DNA from: Pegea sp. RAD2-039
Taxonomy: Eukaryota; Chordata; Thaliacea; Salpida; Salpidae
Assembly: GCA_034620365.1 (NCBI GenBank)
Contig: JAQGEQ010000003.1
Location: 868,001 to 932,000 of the forward strand
Reading direction: 5' to 3'
Length of the DNA: 64,000 nucleotides
Part shown: positions 37,260 to 51,309 of the stretch, in pieces
Numbering within the stretch: position 1 is the stretch's first letter
How the letters are laid out: each line of letters starts with the position of its first letter
Translations under genes and position numbers: made by a program
The notes under the pieces: model-generated
Databases searched by the model: none
Seen by the model: the letters and a program-made list of their open reading frames with translations, nothing else
What the model was told of the DNA's origin: nothing

Positions 37260-38091
37260 TTTGATTTTTTAACTTAAAATACTCAGGTAAAAGCACAAAA
37301 ACGACAAAAAGTTACTTCTCTCTCACAAGGGCTTATACTTGGACTGCTAAACAAGCAAACTGGATTCTAATTCATCAGGATTTTATAGATCAAATTAACT
37401 GATGTATGACGTCACATTACATTTTCTACCTTAAAATTTACAAAACTATTTTACAAAAGTATTTTCGTAGCTTTCTCGAATATTATTGCATTTACATGCT
37501 TGCAAATACTCTAGTTTCAGAATTCTCAACATTATTAAATGATTTCTTTCATCTTTATTAAGATGTTGCCACAAAATTAATTTTTCAATCAACTTAATGA
37601 CATTTTAAAGCTTGCTTCTCTATTTAAAAGTAGAAACTCAAATTTAAAAAATATTTCAACTTTTAGCCAGCTTAGAGCCAGCTCCATTACAGATTTCATC
37701 TCTTTTCTTGCTTTACTTTCAAAGTTATCTTATAGATCAATCTTCTTATGATTTTATTTCGTTTTTTGAGTAATCAGCTCATCCAATACATTTTCTAATT
37801 AAAAATTTCATTTTATTCTGCGAATATTTTGGTAATTCTCAAAAATGAGTAATCCACAAAAGTTTAATATTTTATTTTTTGATTTCCAATTAAACACCAA
37901 CTCAGCATGCAAATCAGCTCGATGCTGTGACGTCATCAAGTATAAGAGCGACTTTTACAAACAACAATGTTACCAAAAAATTAATTTGCAGATAATAGAC
38001 GAAACACCGAAGATGACGACAACAACGCGATAAAGCACTGGCAGAACACGAAACCGAAAATGGCGTAATTACAGAATGAATCGCAAAGCTT
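37260..38091. other. Intergenic; SPACA9 promoter side and NMNAT 3' UTR
   Basis: No coding sequence supported. TGACGTCA occurs at about 37410 and 37928. TTTATT at 37812-37817 is a candidate NMNAT poly(A) signal (minus strand). A 70-codon minus-strand ORF at 37914-38126 overlaps the last NMNAT exon in another frame and is not called. Confidence 0.5.
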
Positions 38092-38738
38092 TTAGGTTCT
38101 TTTCTTAAGCTGCAAGCAGTAGTCACGTGATGACCAATTGGTCACGTGACGACCGAAACGATATTTACAGCAAAATACAAAGATTCTCAAACTCATCTAC
38201 GACCTACCATCGTGTTGCTGACGTCATCAGTGACGTCACCAGCGCTCGAAGAGTTCTGAGCTTTATAAAGTTCAAACTTAGTGATATATTCGAAAACATC
38301 AGGATTGAGCATCTGAGCAGTGACGTCATAAACGCCATTCTTCAGAGCGTTCCTTGATTAAGAAGAGTTAGGAGTAAAAGAAGAGACGGAAGACTCACTT
38401 ACCGACAGCTCCGGGAGCTGATCTGGGATATTTCTGATCTTCGATGATCATTAACAAGGATCACTGTTCCTAGTTGATCGTGAAGAATCTGCTGAAGTCG
38501 ATCAAACGCTTTTCGGAGTTGATTCGAGCGATCTCCATGATCACCATGGATACTGCGAGGGATGCAAACTAATCCAAAAGCTTCAACAATCTCTCGAATC
38601 TGCGCGTTGATGACGTCATTAACAAAATCATTCCCTTAACTGAATAAGGTCATTAGAGTTAATTTAAATTGTAGAAAATTCAGTAACATAAATGACGTCA
38701 TCAACAACTTGCTGACTACGTAAGTTGGTGACGTCATT
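37926..38738. promoter_or_regulatory. Cluster of seven TGACGTCA octamers
   Basis: Exact TGACGTCA at about 37928, 38220, 38232, 38323, 38610, 38693 and 38730, spread over exons and introns of the NMNAT 3' part and just past its end. TGACGTCA is the classic CRE half-site palindrome bound by CREB/ATF bZIP factors. Whether these sites are bound or are a genome-wide repeated word is unknown; the coding copies occur in frame as DVT. Confidence 0.4.
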
Positions 38739-41700
38739 GATCGTTTAAGCCAGACATTGAGTCTCGACAAATCAGAAAAACCATTTTGTGGTAGTTTGAA
38801 AACCGATCAATATTATTTAAGAATTTATTGATCATCAGAAAGTTGAGGAAGAAAAAAATCACAACTAGAAGTGACAATTGAAAGAAAAATTTTCTTTTTT
38901 TTACACTTACCTCATCATCACTCCATTTTTCGTTATCTCCAAATGTCTCTAAGATGTCAGCGCCACACAAAAGCATTACTTTAGTTCTTCTTAAATCATA
39001 AGTTGCTCCAAATGCCAGACTATCATTCTGAAAATTCACGTTTTGTTATTTTCACATTTGTTCATAACAATTTTGTTCATTTGCTTCGAATGTGTTTTTC
39101 AATTTTTCTTTAAAATTGAAATTTCTCTGTTAATTGAAGCAGCCAAACAAAAGGAAGACTAATTTGTATCCAGAAAAGTAATTACTTGATAGTTAAATGT
39201 TGGGGGTTGAACACAGCAAACTCTTTGAAGATGCCCACCAAATAGATTGATCAGTTCATCTAAAGATTAATCAAATAAATCAAAAGAGAAAAAAAAGTGA
39301 TCAAAAAAACATTTTAATTATTCAAATTCCTACTTTTCCTCAATTCGTCTCTTCCAAGATTTCCCATTTGATCTAAACTATTAAATGAAGAGGATCCGTA
39401 GAGACATTGAGATGTATTATAAGATTTATTGATCAAATGATTACGAAGAGAGCCATTTGGTTGTAGTTTTACTGCTGTTGTCGGGTAACGATTGTTCCAA
39501 TAATCAGTGTGGGCATTCGGCCGTGGTGCTCCATATTCATTCTAAGTAATTGATAAGCTCGAGTGACTTTGAATGAAATCCAAACTTCAATGTTTTTGAT
39601 AATAAGTTAAAGAAATAATATTTTTAATTTCATTTATTTTTTCATTCGACATTTTTCAGTTTAATAATTTATAAATAGAATTTTTTGAATTATTAAGATG
39701 AACAAAATATTTAACTGAAATTTAAGATTCGTTGAGCTTTGACTTAATCACTTAAGATTTTAATTTTTTGATAGACTTTTTGATTAGTCAGAAAGTAAAC
39801 AAAAAAATGTGTTAACATATTCAGTTTTTGTAAAGTTTTGTATAAAAGTTGTGAAACATGTTTAAAATTTTCATAAGTTAAATCTATTAACTTGAAGGAA
39901 TTGAAATATATTCTAGATAAATATCAAGTATTCAGTTTACTTTGATAATTGAGTTGAAACTAAACAACATATTTACAAAATATTATTAAAATGTTTCAAG
40001 AAATTAGAAACTTTACATTGCATTAGACTTTTTAGGTATTTTTACAAAGTCTGATACTGAAAAGATATGATTATTACTTATTGATTTAATCAATATTTAA
40101 ACCTTTTTTAAAGTTTTCTTTCGTTGAATTTTTCATTGATAATTCATTTAATGAATTTTTTTTTTCCAATAAAGTTTTTATTATATAAGATCGATTATTT
40201 TAATGACATTTATTTCTAACAATATAATTAAGTGATATTGAAAGGTTTTGAGTTTCAACTAAATATAGAAATGTTTTTTAACTGCATTGAAAGTTATCTA
40301 TTTCATAAGGCTGAGATAAAAAGTCAATAACTCTAGTTTCTATTCTCCTTTTTAATACAACTATTGAGGAGTTTTTCCTTCTTATTTTACGAGTATTTTT
40401 AGCTAGTCATTCAAAAAAAGTTATTATATTTTTGTTATCTAGTTATCTAATAATCGAACTAAAAATGCGTAAATAAATAAAATATAAAGAAATTTATCTA
40501 AATTAACATTTGTTGGAAGATATTAAAACTTAAAAAACAAAGAATTTCATTCTATTCGTTGAGATATTATAGATAAACAGTTCAACAGCTTTTTACCAAA
40601 AACTGATTCTTAGCAAAAAATGATTAAATTTTAGAAAATACTTTTACAGCACTAAACATTAAAGTAAAAAACTAAATTTGATGAAAAAAGTAAATTTAAA
40701 CATCAATTTACAAACCCTGAGTTTGTTTGTTAAACGTCTGAGTAGTTTTAAAGGTTTTGTGTCATTATTTTGAGAGCTTTGCCAGTCATCGACCCTTTGA
40801 AAGAACAACAGTTTTAAGTTAAAAACAAATTTCAACTTTAAATTGACTACTAATATAAAAAACAACAAACTTTTTAACAACCAAATTAATTAATTATTTT
40901 TATTCTTATAATAGTTATCATTGTTGTAATGGTAAGAAATGCAATTAAGAACATTCAATTTATTTTTGGGGGAATATTCTCCAACAACATACCAACAAAG
41001 TACTTTGAATGAAGCCAACACACTAACAACACTCATGAATTATTTAATTCAAACTTTCTAGCTCCCTGCTTTTCAATGCAAGTCTACCTTTTGTTTTAGA
41101 CTTATACTCACTAAAAATTCAATTACGTTGAATTCTAACAACAGAGATCTACATTTTGTCAAAAATGAGTAGAAGTATCTTTTATTTCATTGTAATAATC
41201 AGCTTAAGGTGTCTTAAGTAGAAAATATTTAAATATGAAATTGTTTTTTTTCTATAATTTTTATTTGAAATCACAGAAATCACTTACGTCAGCCAAGAGT
41301 GGTTCTTAACAGCAATTTTGCACATTGTAATTCGATGTGATGAACATAATATTTCACGCTCTATCTCAGGAAGATAGACAGGTGACAAGACACCTCCAAT
41401 AACAATGTGTCTTCCAGTTCTTTCTAGAAAATTCCTGGCAATTTCTGAAAATATTTTGTTAAATTAAAAACTGTAACTTTTACTATAAATTAATACAACT
41501 GAAAACAATCTAACAAACTTATAGAAGTAGGCCAAGTAATCAGATATTTATTTCTAAGTTTTACTCAATATAACAAAATCTTGGTTTTACAGATTTTAAA
41601 AACTAGTATGACTTGAAAGATTTTGGGTAAATGTTAGAAATATTATAAAGCTGTATAAATTATGGTATTTTAATGGGCATATGTTTAATTACAGTAGCTT

Positions 41701-43439
41701 TATTTAATCTCTATTTTAAGTTAATCCCTATAACTGCTTTATTGCAGAAAGCACTAAACAATGCCCTTTCACTTAATCCGATAACTTTAACCTTTTTTCT
41801 AATTGGGAAAAAGTCCAATTTTGAAATTAGAATTTAAATATAAATTTTTATTCTAAAAGTCAGTTTACTTTTTGAAACATGTTTGTTTATCTCAGTCTTA
41901 AATAAAATAAATATGTATGCTGTGTTTTCTCAAAATATCGTTGTATATATGGTAGCTAAACAAATAAGTAAATAATAAACCAAATTTTTTGTCAAAAAAA
42001 TGAATTTAATTTTAGTTTATAATAGAAAAACTTATAAAGTGTTATGCAAGGCTAATAAATCAGTCAACCTTTTGATAAAACTATCTTAAATTTCAAATGT
42101 CTAGGGCAATGGTAAAAGTTTTATTACATAATATGAAAATTATTATTCTATTAACATTTCGAGTTTTTATTCAAAGCATCATGTTATCCCACAATCGGAA
42201 TATAAAAAATTTAACTAGAAATCCTGTTAATAACATGGAAAATTATGTTTTTTAGGTGAATTACTTCAAAAATTACATCAAAAGATTGCACACTGCTGCT
42301 TGTAATATAAATGGAAAAGCTTTAAAATAAATAATAATAAAAAATATTTAATTAGAATAATTTCTTAAAACCAGTTTTATGCCATATAAGTTTGGATATG
42401 TAGTCATAAGAAATTCAAAAAAATTATCGAATACTTTAATCAATAATTTTCCTACAGATTAAATAAGTAAGTACAGATTTTTTTTTCTATTTTTGTTACA
42501 AAGCTATAAAAATAATTAACGAATCAACAAGAAAGTAGTCGATAATATTACTTTCATAAATAAACTGTTCTTAGCCCATATTGTTAACGAATTTTAAAGT
42601 AATAATCTATTTTAAAAATTATGTAAATAGCTGCTTTCAAAGACAAGATATTTTATTAAGCTGTAAAGGGTTTTAAATGGTCTAATTAAAGGAGTTTTTT
42701 ATATAACTTCTAGGTAATCATATTTTGTGACTATTAATTTAATAATATAAATTAATCAAACTAAATACCAAACTACAAATTTGAATTTTGCTTTCAAATA
42801 ACTTATTATTTCCCAAATTGAACAATTTATACAAAATAAGGAAGTTTTATGAAATTAATTCTTTTTTTAGTATTTTTTTCATTTTTTATCAAAATCATTT
42901 TTTATAATTTAAAGCTTTAAAAGATCAGAAAAAAATCTTAATAAATAGGCAGGATATTTTTCTATAAAATTTTTACGTTAGCCTATTTTTTTCAATACTC
43001 AATCATTATTTGTTTAATATCATTTTCTAAAGTAAATTATATTCAACGCTTTACTTAAGTAACTTTTGCAAACATAATTTTCATGCTTTTAAAGTTATAG
43101 ATGCAAATTTATTAATAAACTTTTCAATAAAATACAGATTGCTTTCAAATAAGAAGCATTTCAAATGAGACAAGGCTTGCACAGAAATCTTTCATTAAAA
43201 CTTTTAGCAATAACAAATCTTTATTCCTATTTTTATCACCAAGAAAACTTTCAAAAAATCTAAATTTTTAATTGATATGATGATAAAAAATAACATTTTA
43301 TTCAAAAAATTTTACATAACTTAAAAATCAATATTTTAGATTGAAAGAACTTACCAAACATCTTGATATGAGCTGTTGTGACTGGGTTGAAAGAGCCACA
43401 GCAAAGTAGCACAACTGGATAACGATGCTCGTAAGCCAT
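38092..43439 (-). CDS. NMNAT: Nicotinamide mononucleotide adenylyltransferase (NMNAT), 359 aa
   Basis: Nine exons (43355-43439, 41288-41444, 40716-40794, 39334-39541, 39186-39259, 38911-39027, 38403-38599, 38208-38352, 38092-38109) join in frame. NMNAT makes NAD+ from NMN and ATP. The nucleotide-binding signature CCGSFNPVTTAH lies at residues 13-24. Then come GGVLSPVYL (usual ISPVxDxY), HRITMCKIAV, WLTVDDWQS (usual WVEVDxWE) and VMLLCGADILETF (about 218-230). The C-terminal motif is ISSRSCRNALKNG (about 300 on), where most enzymes have ISSTxIRxxL; the Ile-Ser-Ser and final Arg are kept. Between WLTVDDWQS and LLCGAD lies an Asn/Ser-rich insertion, longer than in human NMNAT1/2, where the isoform-specific targeting segment lies. 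The last coding exon is only LKKRT plus stop and is the weakest part. The last 3 exons are GC-richer and full of GATC and TGACGTCA. Confidence 0.93.
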
Positions 43440-44784
43440 TGTTAATTGCTAATTGATAACTACAGAAACATCTTCATCACAACATCAACATTTTCAAGCA
43501 TTAAAGCTGACTATGAACTAAAAGAAGAAGAAAGTTAAAGTTAAATGCACAAAAGTAACTTTATGAATTATTCAGCAAACCATTTTTTATTTAAAGTACA
43601 GCTCCATCTAATGAAAATAAAAAAAGTTTCATATCTTAAAACTAATTTTTTCAAATCCTAAAACTTTTTAGTTGGTTGACATTTTTGCAGCTCTGTTGAA
43701 ACACTGAAATTATAAAGGTATTGTGGAAATAATTGTTATTTTATTTATTAAGTTGATTATAAAGCATTAATTTATTATTATTAGAGAAATTTTTCATTAT
43801 TCGATTTCTGAACTAAACGATATTTAAATATAAAGATTATCTAGTCCAATCAAATAAGAAATTTGCGTTTTCAACTAATCTTACAGATTTATTAGCACTA
43901 GTATCCTTACTTAAAATGAATAATTATTTGACAAATTATATTCTTTGTATAAGCTACAAACCTGTTGTAATTTTACAAGTATATTTCTTATAGATTTAAG
44001 TTTATTATCTATAAATTTATTAGTTAAAAGGTAATATGTTATAGTTTAGTTTGTGAATCTGACTACAAGCAATTAAAATGATGGTTTTAGTTTGTCTTTT
44101 ACTTTTAATTAAAGATTTGAAACAAACCTTGAGAAGATATCTAAAAATAAATTTTTGCTCTCATAATAAAAGTATTAATAAATTTCAAATAATAGTTTAG
44201 TATTTCTTTTGTTTTATATTTTTCTTCATTAAATTTATTTTAATTATACCCAATAGTAAGTAAGAACATTGAAATTGACAAAGTCTTTATAATTTATGAT
44301 TAAACAAGAAATTGCAACAAATTTAAAAAAACATATTTTCACTTGTCGTGTTTTTGTAGTTAATTATTTAGTAGAAATTTTATTATATTTTTATACATTT
44401 ATTATTTACAACTACTAGATTTTCGAAGTTATAAATTTATAGTTTTAGAAATCTGTTAGATTTTCGAAGGTAATTTTAGTTTCATTTTTGAAAGAAATTT
44501 TATTTATGAGTTTCATAAATTGAATATCACTTTGACATCATTAATTAGAAAATAATTTTCATCCTTTAAATGCAATACATTTTTACAAACCAAAAAGAAA
44601 CAAACAAAATGATAAAAACAGTAGAAAATAAATAAACTAAAAATTTCTAAATACTTTACAGCCAGGAAAAACGTTCAAATAATCTCAAAAGATAGAAAAA
44701 TAAGTATAGATCATTGATTTAATAAAGGAAACTGTCCTATGCTTCTTTGATATCATGTGTCGGACTTCGTAGTTCAATTAATTG
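43440..44784. other. Intergenic between NMNAT and FLVCR-like gene
   Basis: Very AT-rich. Must contain the NMNAT 5' UTR/promoter and the transporter's 3' UTR. No motif or repeat recognised. Confidence 0.5.
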
Positions 44785-47700
44785 TCATAAGCCGTGCTGC
44801 AACAATCGAGTCTCCGTTGGAGCATCTTCTTCGTTTGCGCGAGATCTTCGTAACGTTTCTTTGACAGACACTATCAACAAAAACAATCTAGTAGCTAGTT
44901 GATCTTAGACTAAATATTCAGGACTGTTAACAAAAGCTTTTTAGTGATTAATTTATCATTAAATAATAGTTTTAAGTTTATCGACTTTACCATCAAATTT
45001 CATTTATAAAGTTACCTGTCAGAAAAGAGCCTATCAACAAGGCTGAGCATAATAAGATGTTAGCGTTTAAAATATCAGAAAATGAAGCAATTTCTCTCAT
45101 TCCAATTGTCAAAATAATACCAAAAATCTAAATATTTAATTGAATAAAACAATTTTAAAAAAATCGTATTTTTTTTTCTAAAAATAGTTTATGAAAAATG
45201 AGAAGACAAAAATATGTCAAGATTATGTAAAGTTGAAAATATAGCTTGCCATAAATTATAGATTAGATGTCTTAGTAATCAAGCTACTTTTATCGATTAA
45301 ATAAACAATAAATAACTGAGTGATTTCTTATATATTATCGGATCAATTCCATCAGTTCAACTTCAAAATGTTTAAATATACGTAATAAAGTAGTTTGAAC
45401 CTGCCCAGAAGCATTTAGAAGTCCAGATGAAGTTCCTTCGCTGATTGGATAAGTTATTTCTGCTGCAAATTCAAAACCTACTGGCAGAAAAGCAGTCATA
45501 GTAAACCTGCATAAAAAGAATCTAAATTAATACAATAAGATTCATCGCTTGAAAAGATTCAACGGTTGACTTCTCAAAGTTAATAGCAAGTCTATAAGAA
45601 GCACAAACCCAAGAAAAATACTGGTTGCATATAAAATGTAAATGTTATCTGTTCCTAGAGTAGCTGTGTATATAATCATTGCTGTCAGAGATGATAGATA
45701 AATTACAACTGTAGTTTTTCTGAAATCATAACAAATATTCGTCAATCAAACTTATTTTTTTAGTTGTTACAAATATTTACTTGTAGGCTTTTGTTTTATC
45801 CAATATCAAACCACAAATAATTGAACCAAATACACCAGCAATGACCAGAATAAGACCAACCCGACCAGCAATCACGCTACCATTCTGAAAATGTTGTATA
45901 TTTTTAGTAGATTAGAAGCTTAGAGCTTTTGCTGTTTACAATATCTAGGATTTTGCTTTTAAAATGAATAATCTTTTGTCATTGGCAAGCAGTAATCTAA
46001 AATAAAATATTAAACAAATTTTTTTTCTAAAATGTTTAAAAAGTTTATTAGAGAAAATCAGTTGTCAACCTTGAAATAGGAAATGATTTCAGTATTTAGA
46101 AGTGTGGAAATTGCATAAAATCCTCCAGCATTTATACCTGAATACATAAAAATTACCAATTTAATAGCTTTTGAAATGTACAATAGTTAATGTACAATAG
46201 TCAGAGTAATTACAAATGAAACTAATGATCTTTTAAACTTACAAAATCATCTAAGTGTTTTATACTAACTTAAAACATTTGAAACTATATTTATATTGTA
46301 AATTCTTATCATAATTCTTTTAAAATAGTTTCAAATCAATCAACCGTAGGATAAGATGAGTAGGACTGAAGGAAGATTTGTTAGAAGATGTTTAACAGAT
46401 TGAAAATAAGGCTCGTTGTTGTGCTCGAGTAGAAGATAAGCTTGCTGAGATCTGCTTGGTGGTGATGGCGGTAGTTTTTTGAAAGCTGTAAATAAATTAT
46501 TTTCAATTATTCCTACTTAGGTTTTTTGCAGATCAATTTAGAAATCATTATTAAATATGAGTTTGAACAGCATTTGGTAAATACTATGTCTTCAACAACA
46601 CCTATAACCACAAAAATCTAAGAAACAACCCATTTTTTTAAATCAGAAAATTTGTTTGAGCTGAATAGAATATAAGACTTCAATTAAATTTGAGGAAATC
46701 TAACAGGAAGTACTAATACTTGGTGTTACTTTATACCGCAAAGTTATAAGCGATTCGTTTTTAGTAAAAGGATATTTGATGCTTAAAAAACTTGCGTATT
46801 TATATTTAAATTTGGTTTTTAAGTGATAGAAAAATATTTTAACATGCATACCTATAAACTACTTTTTTATCCAAGACACTTTATACGTTTAGTAAAGTTA
46901 AGAAACTAAATTAAAATAATTCTAAAGGAATATTTCAAGACAAGAAAATTCAGATTAGAAAATGTACTCTTCGGTTATAAGTTTTCATGAATCTTTAAAA
47001 TGTGAAAAATCGACATACTTAAAAATACGAGGATGAAAAGTACTGTTGAAGCCACTGATGTTATTATAAATAGAAGTCTAAGATGAGTTTGAACCATTTT
47101 GGGATCATTTGAATCTGGAACCAGTAAGGGTGGAACAAAGAAGCCTAAGGCAATTCCAATCTACAAAATGAGGAGGATCACTTATAAGAAGTCGTTTTAG
47201 ACATTAAATTAAACGATTTAAATGAGTATTGGATTAAGTTTGGATTAAGTTTTTGCAGTCATGTTTTTATACTTGATGGTTTCAAGCAAACTTTGAAAGT
47301 AAACAATAATTATATTGAAAGAAAAAACATTTTGAAGCAAAGTTTTCATGAATAATTTAAAATTAGCTAAGCGCTGGTTTATAAGTATTTAAACATTAGT
47401 GATTTTTTAACAAACTTTGTCGAAGCAATAATATTTATTCAAACTTTATTATTTAATTAAAAAATTATTAAAAGTGAGTCCTTTTTGATTAAACGATCAT
47501 GTTTATTGCTAATGATTAAAAAATCAGCCCTTAAATACCTGATTACCAAAAACCCCAATAGAGCAGGCAGTTGAAACTTCTGTTTTTCCAAACCAAGTCG
47601 CTGCAAGCTTTGAAGGCATGCCAAGAATAAAAACCTACAAAAGATGAATAAAATTAATAACAACCACAGTCTATCCATCCACCAATTAGTTAAATTTACA

Positions 47701-48631
47701 ATTATTTTATTTCTTAAACATTTAATTGACTTAAAAAGTGTAGTCGACAACTCTAAACAAAATAAAATTAGAGATTTTACAACTAAAAAGGTTTTATTAT
47801 AATTAAACCGACAGTAAGAACTGTTTAAACTTATGAGATTATAATAAGAAGTTAAATTAAAACATTTAATTTGTTAAAAAAAAAACTACAAACGTTTCCA
47901 AGAGCTGAAACCACTTGTCCAATGACAGCTAAGTAGAAAAGGTCTTCTCTGCAGGATATGATTTTAATGATAGCTCCAAAAGCACCAAGAACTGAACCAA
48001 TGATAGCAATAATACGAAGTCCAAAGCGATCTAACAACCAGGTAACAGGAAATATGAAAGGGATGTAAATAATCATATAAATTAACGACATCCAGTCAAC
48101 TGCTTCTGGTGTGACAGAGTAGAACCTAAAATATAAATCCTAATTGATTTTTCAAGCTTTCTTGTAGCTAATCTAACGGTTACACAGATTTAAAATGACT
48201 TTATACAAATAAGCTTTTCAATCTTACTAACTTCTTAATCATTATTTAGATTTGTAATTTGAAATGCCGCTTTAAATATTTATCTGAATATTTTATGATA
48301 TAGTAACTTGTAATCAACTTAGCTTCGATTTTGTGATGTTGCTTTATTTCGCAACGCTCATATTTAATTCATTATTCTAAACGTTTTAAAACTGTCTCAA
48401 ATCAATCAATCTTTTAAGCAAGCTTGAGCAAAAGAAAATCAAACAGTTGGTGCAAACACAACTTACTTACTTTGTAATGATATTGCTAATTATAGGTAAT
48501 TGAATCCATTGAAATGCATTTAGACCAGAATATGTAGAAAACAAGAAAAGAATATACCAGCGTATCTTGTACTGTCGAAATTTAGGACTAACTAAACTTT
48601 TATATTCTTGTTTTTCATTTTTACTTTCCAT
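44785..48631 (-). CDS. FLVCR-type (SLC49) major facilitator transporter
   Basis: Eleven coding exons (48471-48631, 47894-48125, 47539-47634, 47019-47160, 46345-46485, 46070-46137, 45781-45884, 45609-45719, 45401-45506, 45016-45127, 44785-44870) give 452 residues and about 12 membrane helices. Diagnostic FLVCR1/2 segments are [113 protein letters not shown] and [19 protein letters not shown] proteins sit in the plasma or mitochondrial membrane and have been linked to choline, ethanolamine and heme transport; which applies here cannot be told. The start chosen is MESKNEKQ; an upstream ATG (48664) lies before a likely acceptor (TTGTTTACAG), suggesting a 5' UTR exon. The N-terminus is shorter than in human FLVCR1. 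Five of ten donors have T at +3. Confidence 0.93.
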
Positions 48632-51309
48632 TATTCGCTTGAATTTGAGTAAATCTGTAAACAATTTGACATCGTCACATCAACGTATAAATTCTAAAAC
48701 AACTCAATACAAACAACTCTACGTTATTTATTGTTTGAAAAACTAATTAAATGAAAATAGAATGCTGATGCGCTTCAAGAGATATCATTTTATTTATTTG
48801 TCATATAAATTTAGTTGCAGGCTTTAAAATGTAGAAAAACAAACTAAGGTCGAATTAAACGTTAAAAAATTACAAGGCAAGCACAATTTTTCGTGAAAAT
48901 CTAAATATATGGTGAAAGAATATTAAATAAAAAATAACAAAATAAATAAAACAAAGATAAACAGCTCAAATTAAACAAGATATATTTATATCTAAAGATG
49001 TAATTGTATCTCAACAAAAATCAATGATGAAAAAGATATTCAATTAGGTTTATTGACTTTAAAAATAAAATAATTTGATACCTTTCAAGTATAAAATAGT
49101 TGTTTGAAAAAATCAAAAGCTGGTAACTGGATTAATAAAAAAATAAAATAAATATATATGAAATGAAATTTATATGATGGAGATAATATAAATTTTATTT
49201 TAAGTTACTAAATTTAGATACAATATCCAAAAATCAAGTTCTATCTTGTTTTATGTATTCCTATGATGCACAACTAAAGCAACACCCTCAACTTTATATT
49301 TAAAAGCAGAATATTGATTAGTTAAGTAGATTTATACAAGTTACTTAAGAGGTACCTAATTTTATTTACTGACATTTTGCTGAAATAACTTAAATAAACC
49401 TACTCACTAAAAAGCCTTTCATTAAAGAAACATAAACTAATAAAGTTTCAAATAAACTATTTAAGATTTTATAGTAAAAACTATACTCAGCATCAAATGT
49501 TAATAACAATTTTAGTGGTAATTATATTTTATTAGAAGTATTACTACTACATTCTAGTTAGTTAGATAATATTGTATAAAGTTATAAACATATTTTGAAA
49601 TACTTTTAATACAAAATATGAAATTAATATTATTTCAAAACAAGAACTTTCACTTAAACTAAATAATAATATGATAATTTATTTTTCAACTAACTTAAAT
49701 AGATTGTTTATGGTTTATGAATGATGCTTTAGTAGTAGAGTTTTACTCATATAAAATGTAAATATTTACAAAAACTTTGATTTTATTAGTCATGACTTAC
49801 AACGTTTGTTATCAGTATTCCTTAATTATGTTACAACATATAGGATGACATCATGAGCAGAGTCTAAAGAATATGAGAGTATACTTAAAAAAAAATTTAA
49901 AATAAATGAGATGGCTTAGCATATCCAACTGGCTTAAACTTAATAATGGCATTTAAAACAAAATTTGATTTAATGATTTATAACAATAATTCATATTAAT
50001 TCAATTCTGATAAAAGTTTTTATAATTATATTCACAAATTTAAAACCTAAACAAAATTCTTTCAATCATATAAAAATATCTAAGGCAATAAAAAAGCCTG
50101 CTAAAAATAATATTGTTTGAACTTATAAAAATAAAATTACTCAGATTACACTATCTTTGCTTCTGTGCCCACCATATCAGATATAACCTGTATTATTATC
50201 ACACGTGTGCATTTTATCTGCCTTCTTCACCTATTCTCTCGTATCGGTATACCTCACAAAAATATTATTTGTGATTAATTGAAAATTTTTAAGAGTAAAG
50301 AATTTAAGATAAAACTGTCTTATTTAAAGTAGGTCTGATTTAAAAACGATTCTTCTAATTTGGTGGTTTGCACATTTCGCCCTACATGAAGTTACAATTA
50401 TCTAAACGCTCTTTAAACTGTGAAACAGATTGATTGCTTATCATAAAGGAACTCGCTGTAATAACGGCAGCTATTTTGGTGTTAAGTAAATAAATTTGTC
50501 AGATTTGTGTAATCATACCAACCAGTAAAAGTGAGATGAATCATCTCAAATTTGATTATTCGTAAAGTTGTTTTGAAAATTTCAAAAATGTATCAGAAAG
50601 TTATGTCATTAATTCTCTGAGTTTTTAATGATGTTTAATTTTCCTTTACTTCAACGTGTTTTGTTTTTTAATGTAATTTTTTTTGTGTTGCTTCAGATTA
50701 CTTTCAGCTCTATAAGTTTTTCTTCTTGAAAAATCTTGTACAAACATCATTTTTCATCAACATTAAATATCCTTCTTATAAATATATACGATAAAACTAA
50801 TAAAAGTTTCTTCTTGTTGTACTACTATTTAAATGAATATATAACGATTAAAACTTTTGTACTTTACAAGTAAAGGATAAATCCGAAATCCGAAAGTTGA
50901 AATATTATTATTTTCAAAAGTCTTTTTCTATATTATTATTTTAATTAGATAAGTTTTGTTTAGTTGCAAAGTTTTATTTTAGTATAAGTATGATCAATAA
51001 ATTTTTCAAGCTGAACGTTATAAATAAGAAAACTGTACGACTACTTGTACAATTCAATCTACATCACTAGAAGTTTAAAGATTCCTTAGAGATTTAAAAC
51101 AAAGTTAATATTTTTGGATAATCACAAGAAGCTACCTCCTGATTATCATATTTTACTATTGTTTTTGTAATCTAAAGTTTTAGTTTATAAATAAAAAAAC
51201 TAAAATATAATTTGTCCTTGCATAGAAGGAAAAGAATTAATGGTCTGCTTTAATCGAGCACAGCCATAATGTAAGCCAGGGCAGAAATTATGTAGCTTTA
51301 GTTGTTACC
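48632..51309. other. AT-rich, gene-free region upstream of the transporter
   Basis: No ORF, splice-compatible exon or repeat recognised in 2.7 kb. The first few hundred bases should hold the transporter's 5' UTR exon and promoter. Confidence 0.5.
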
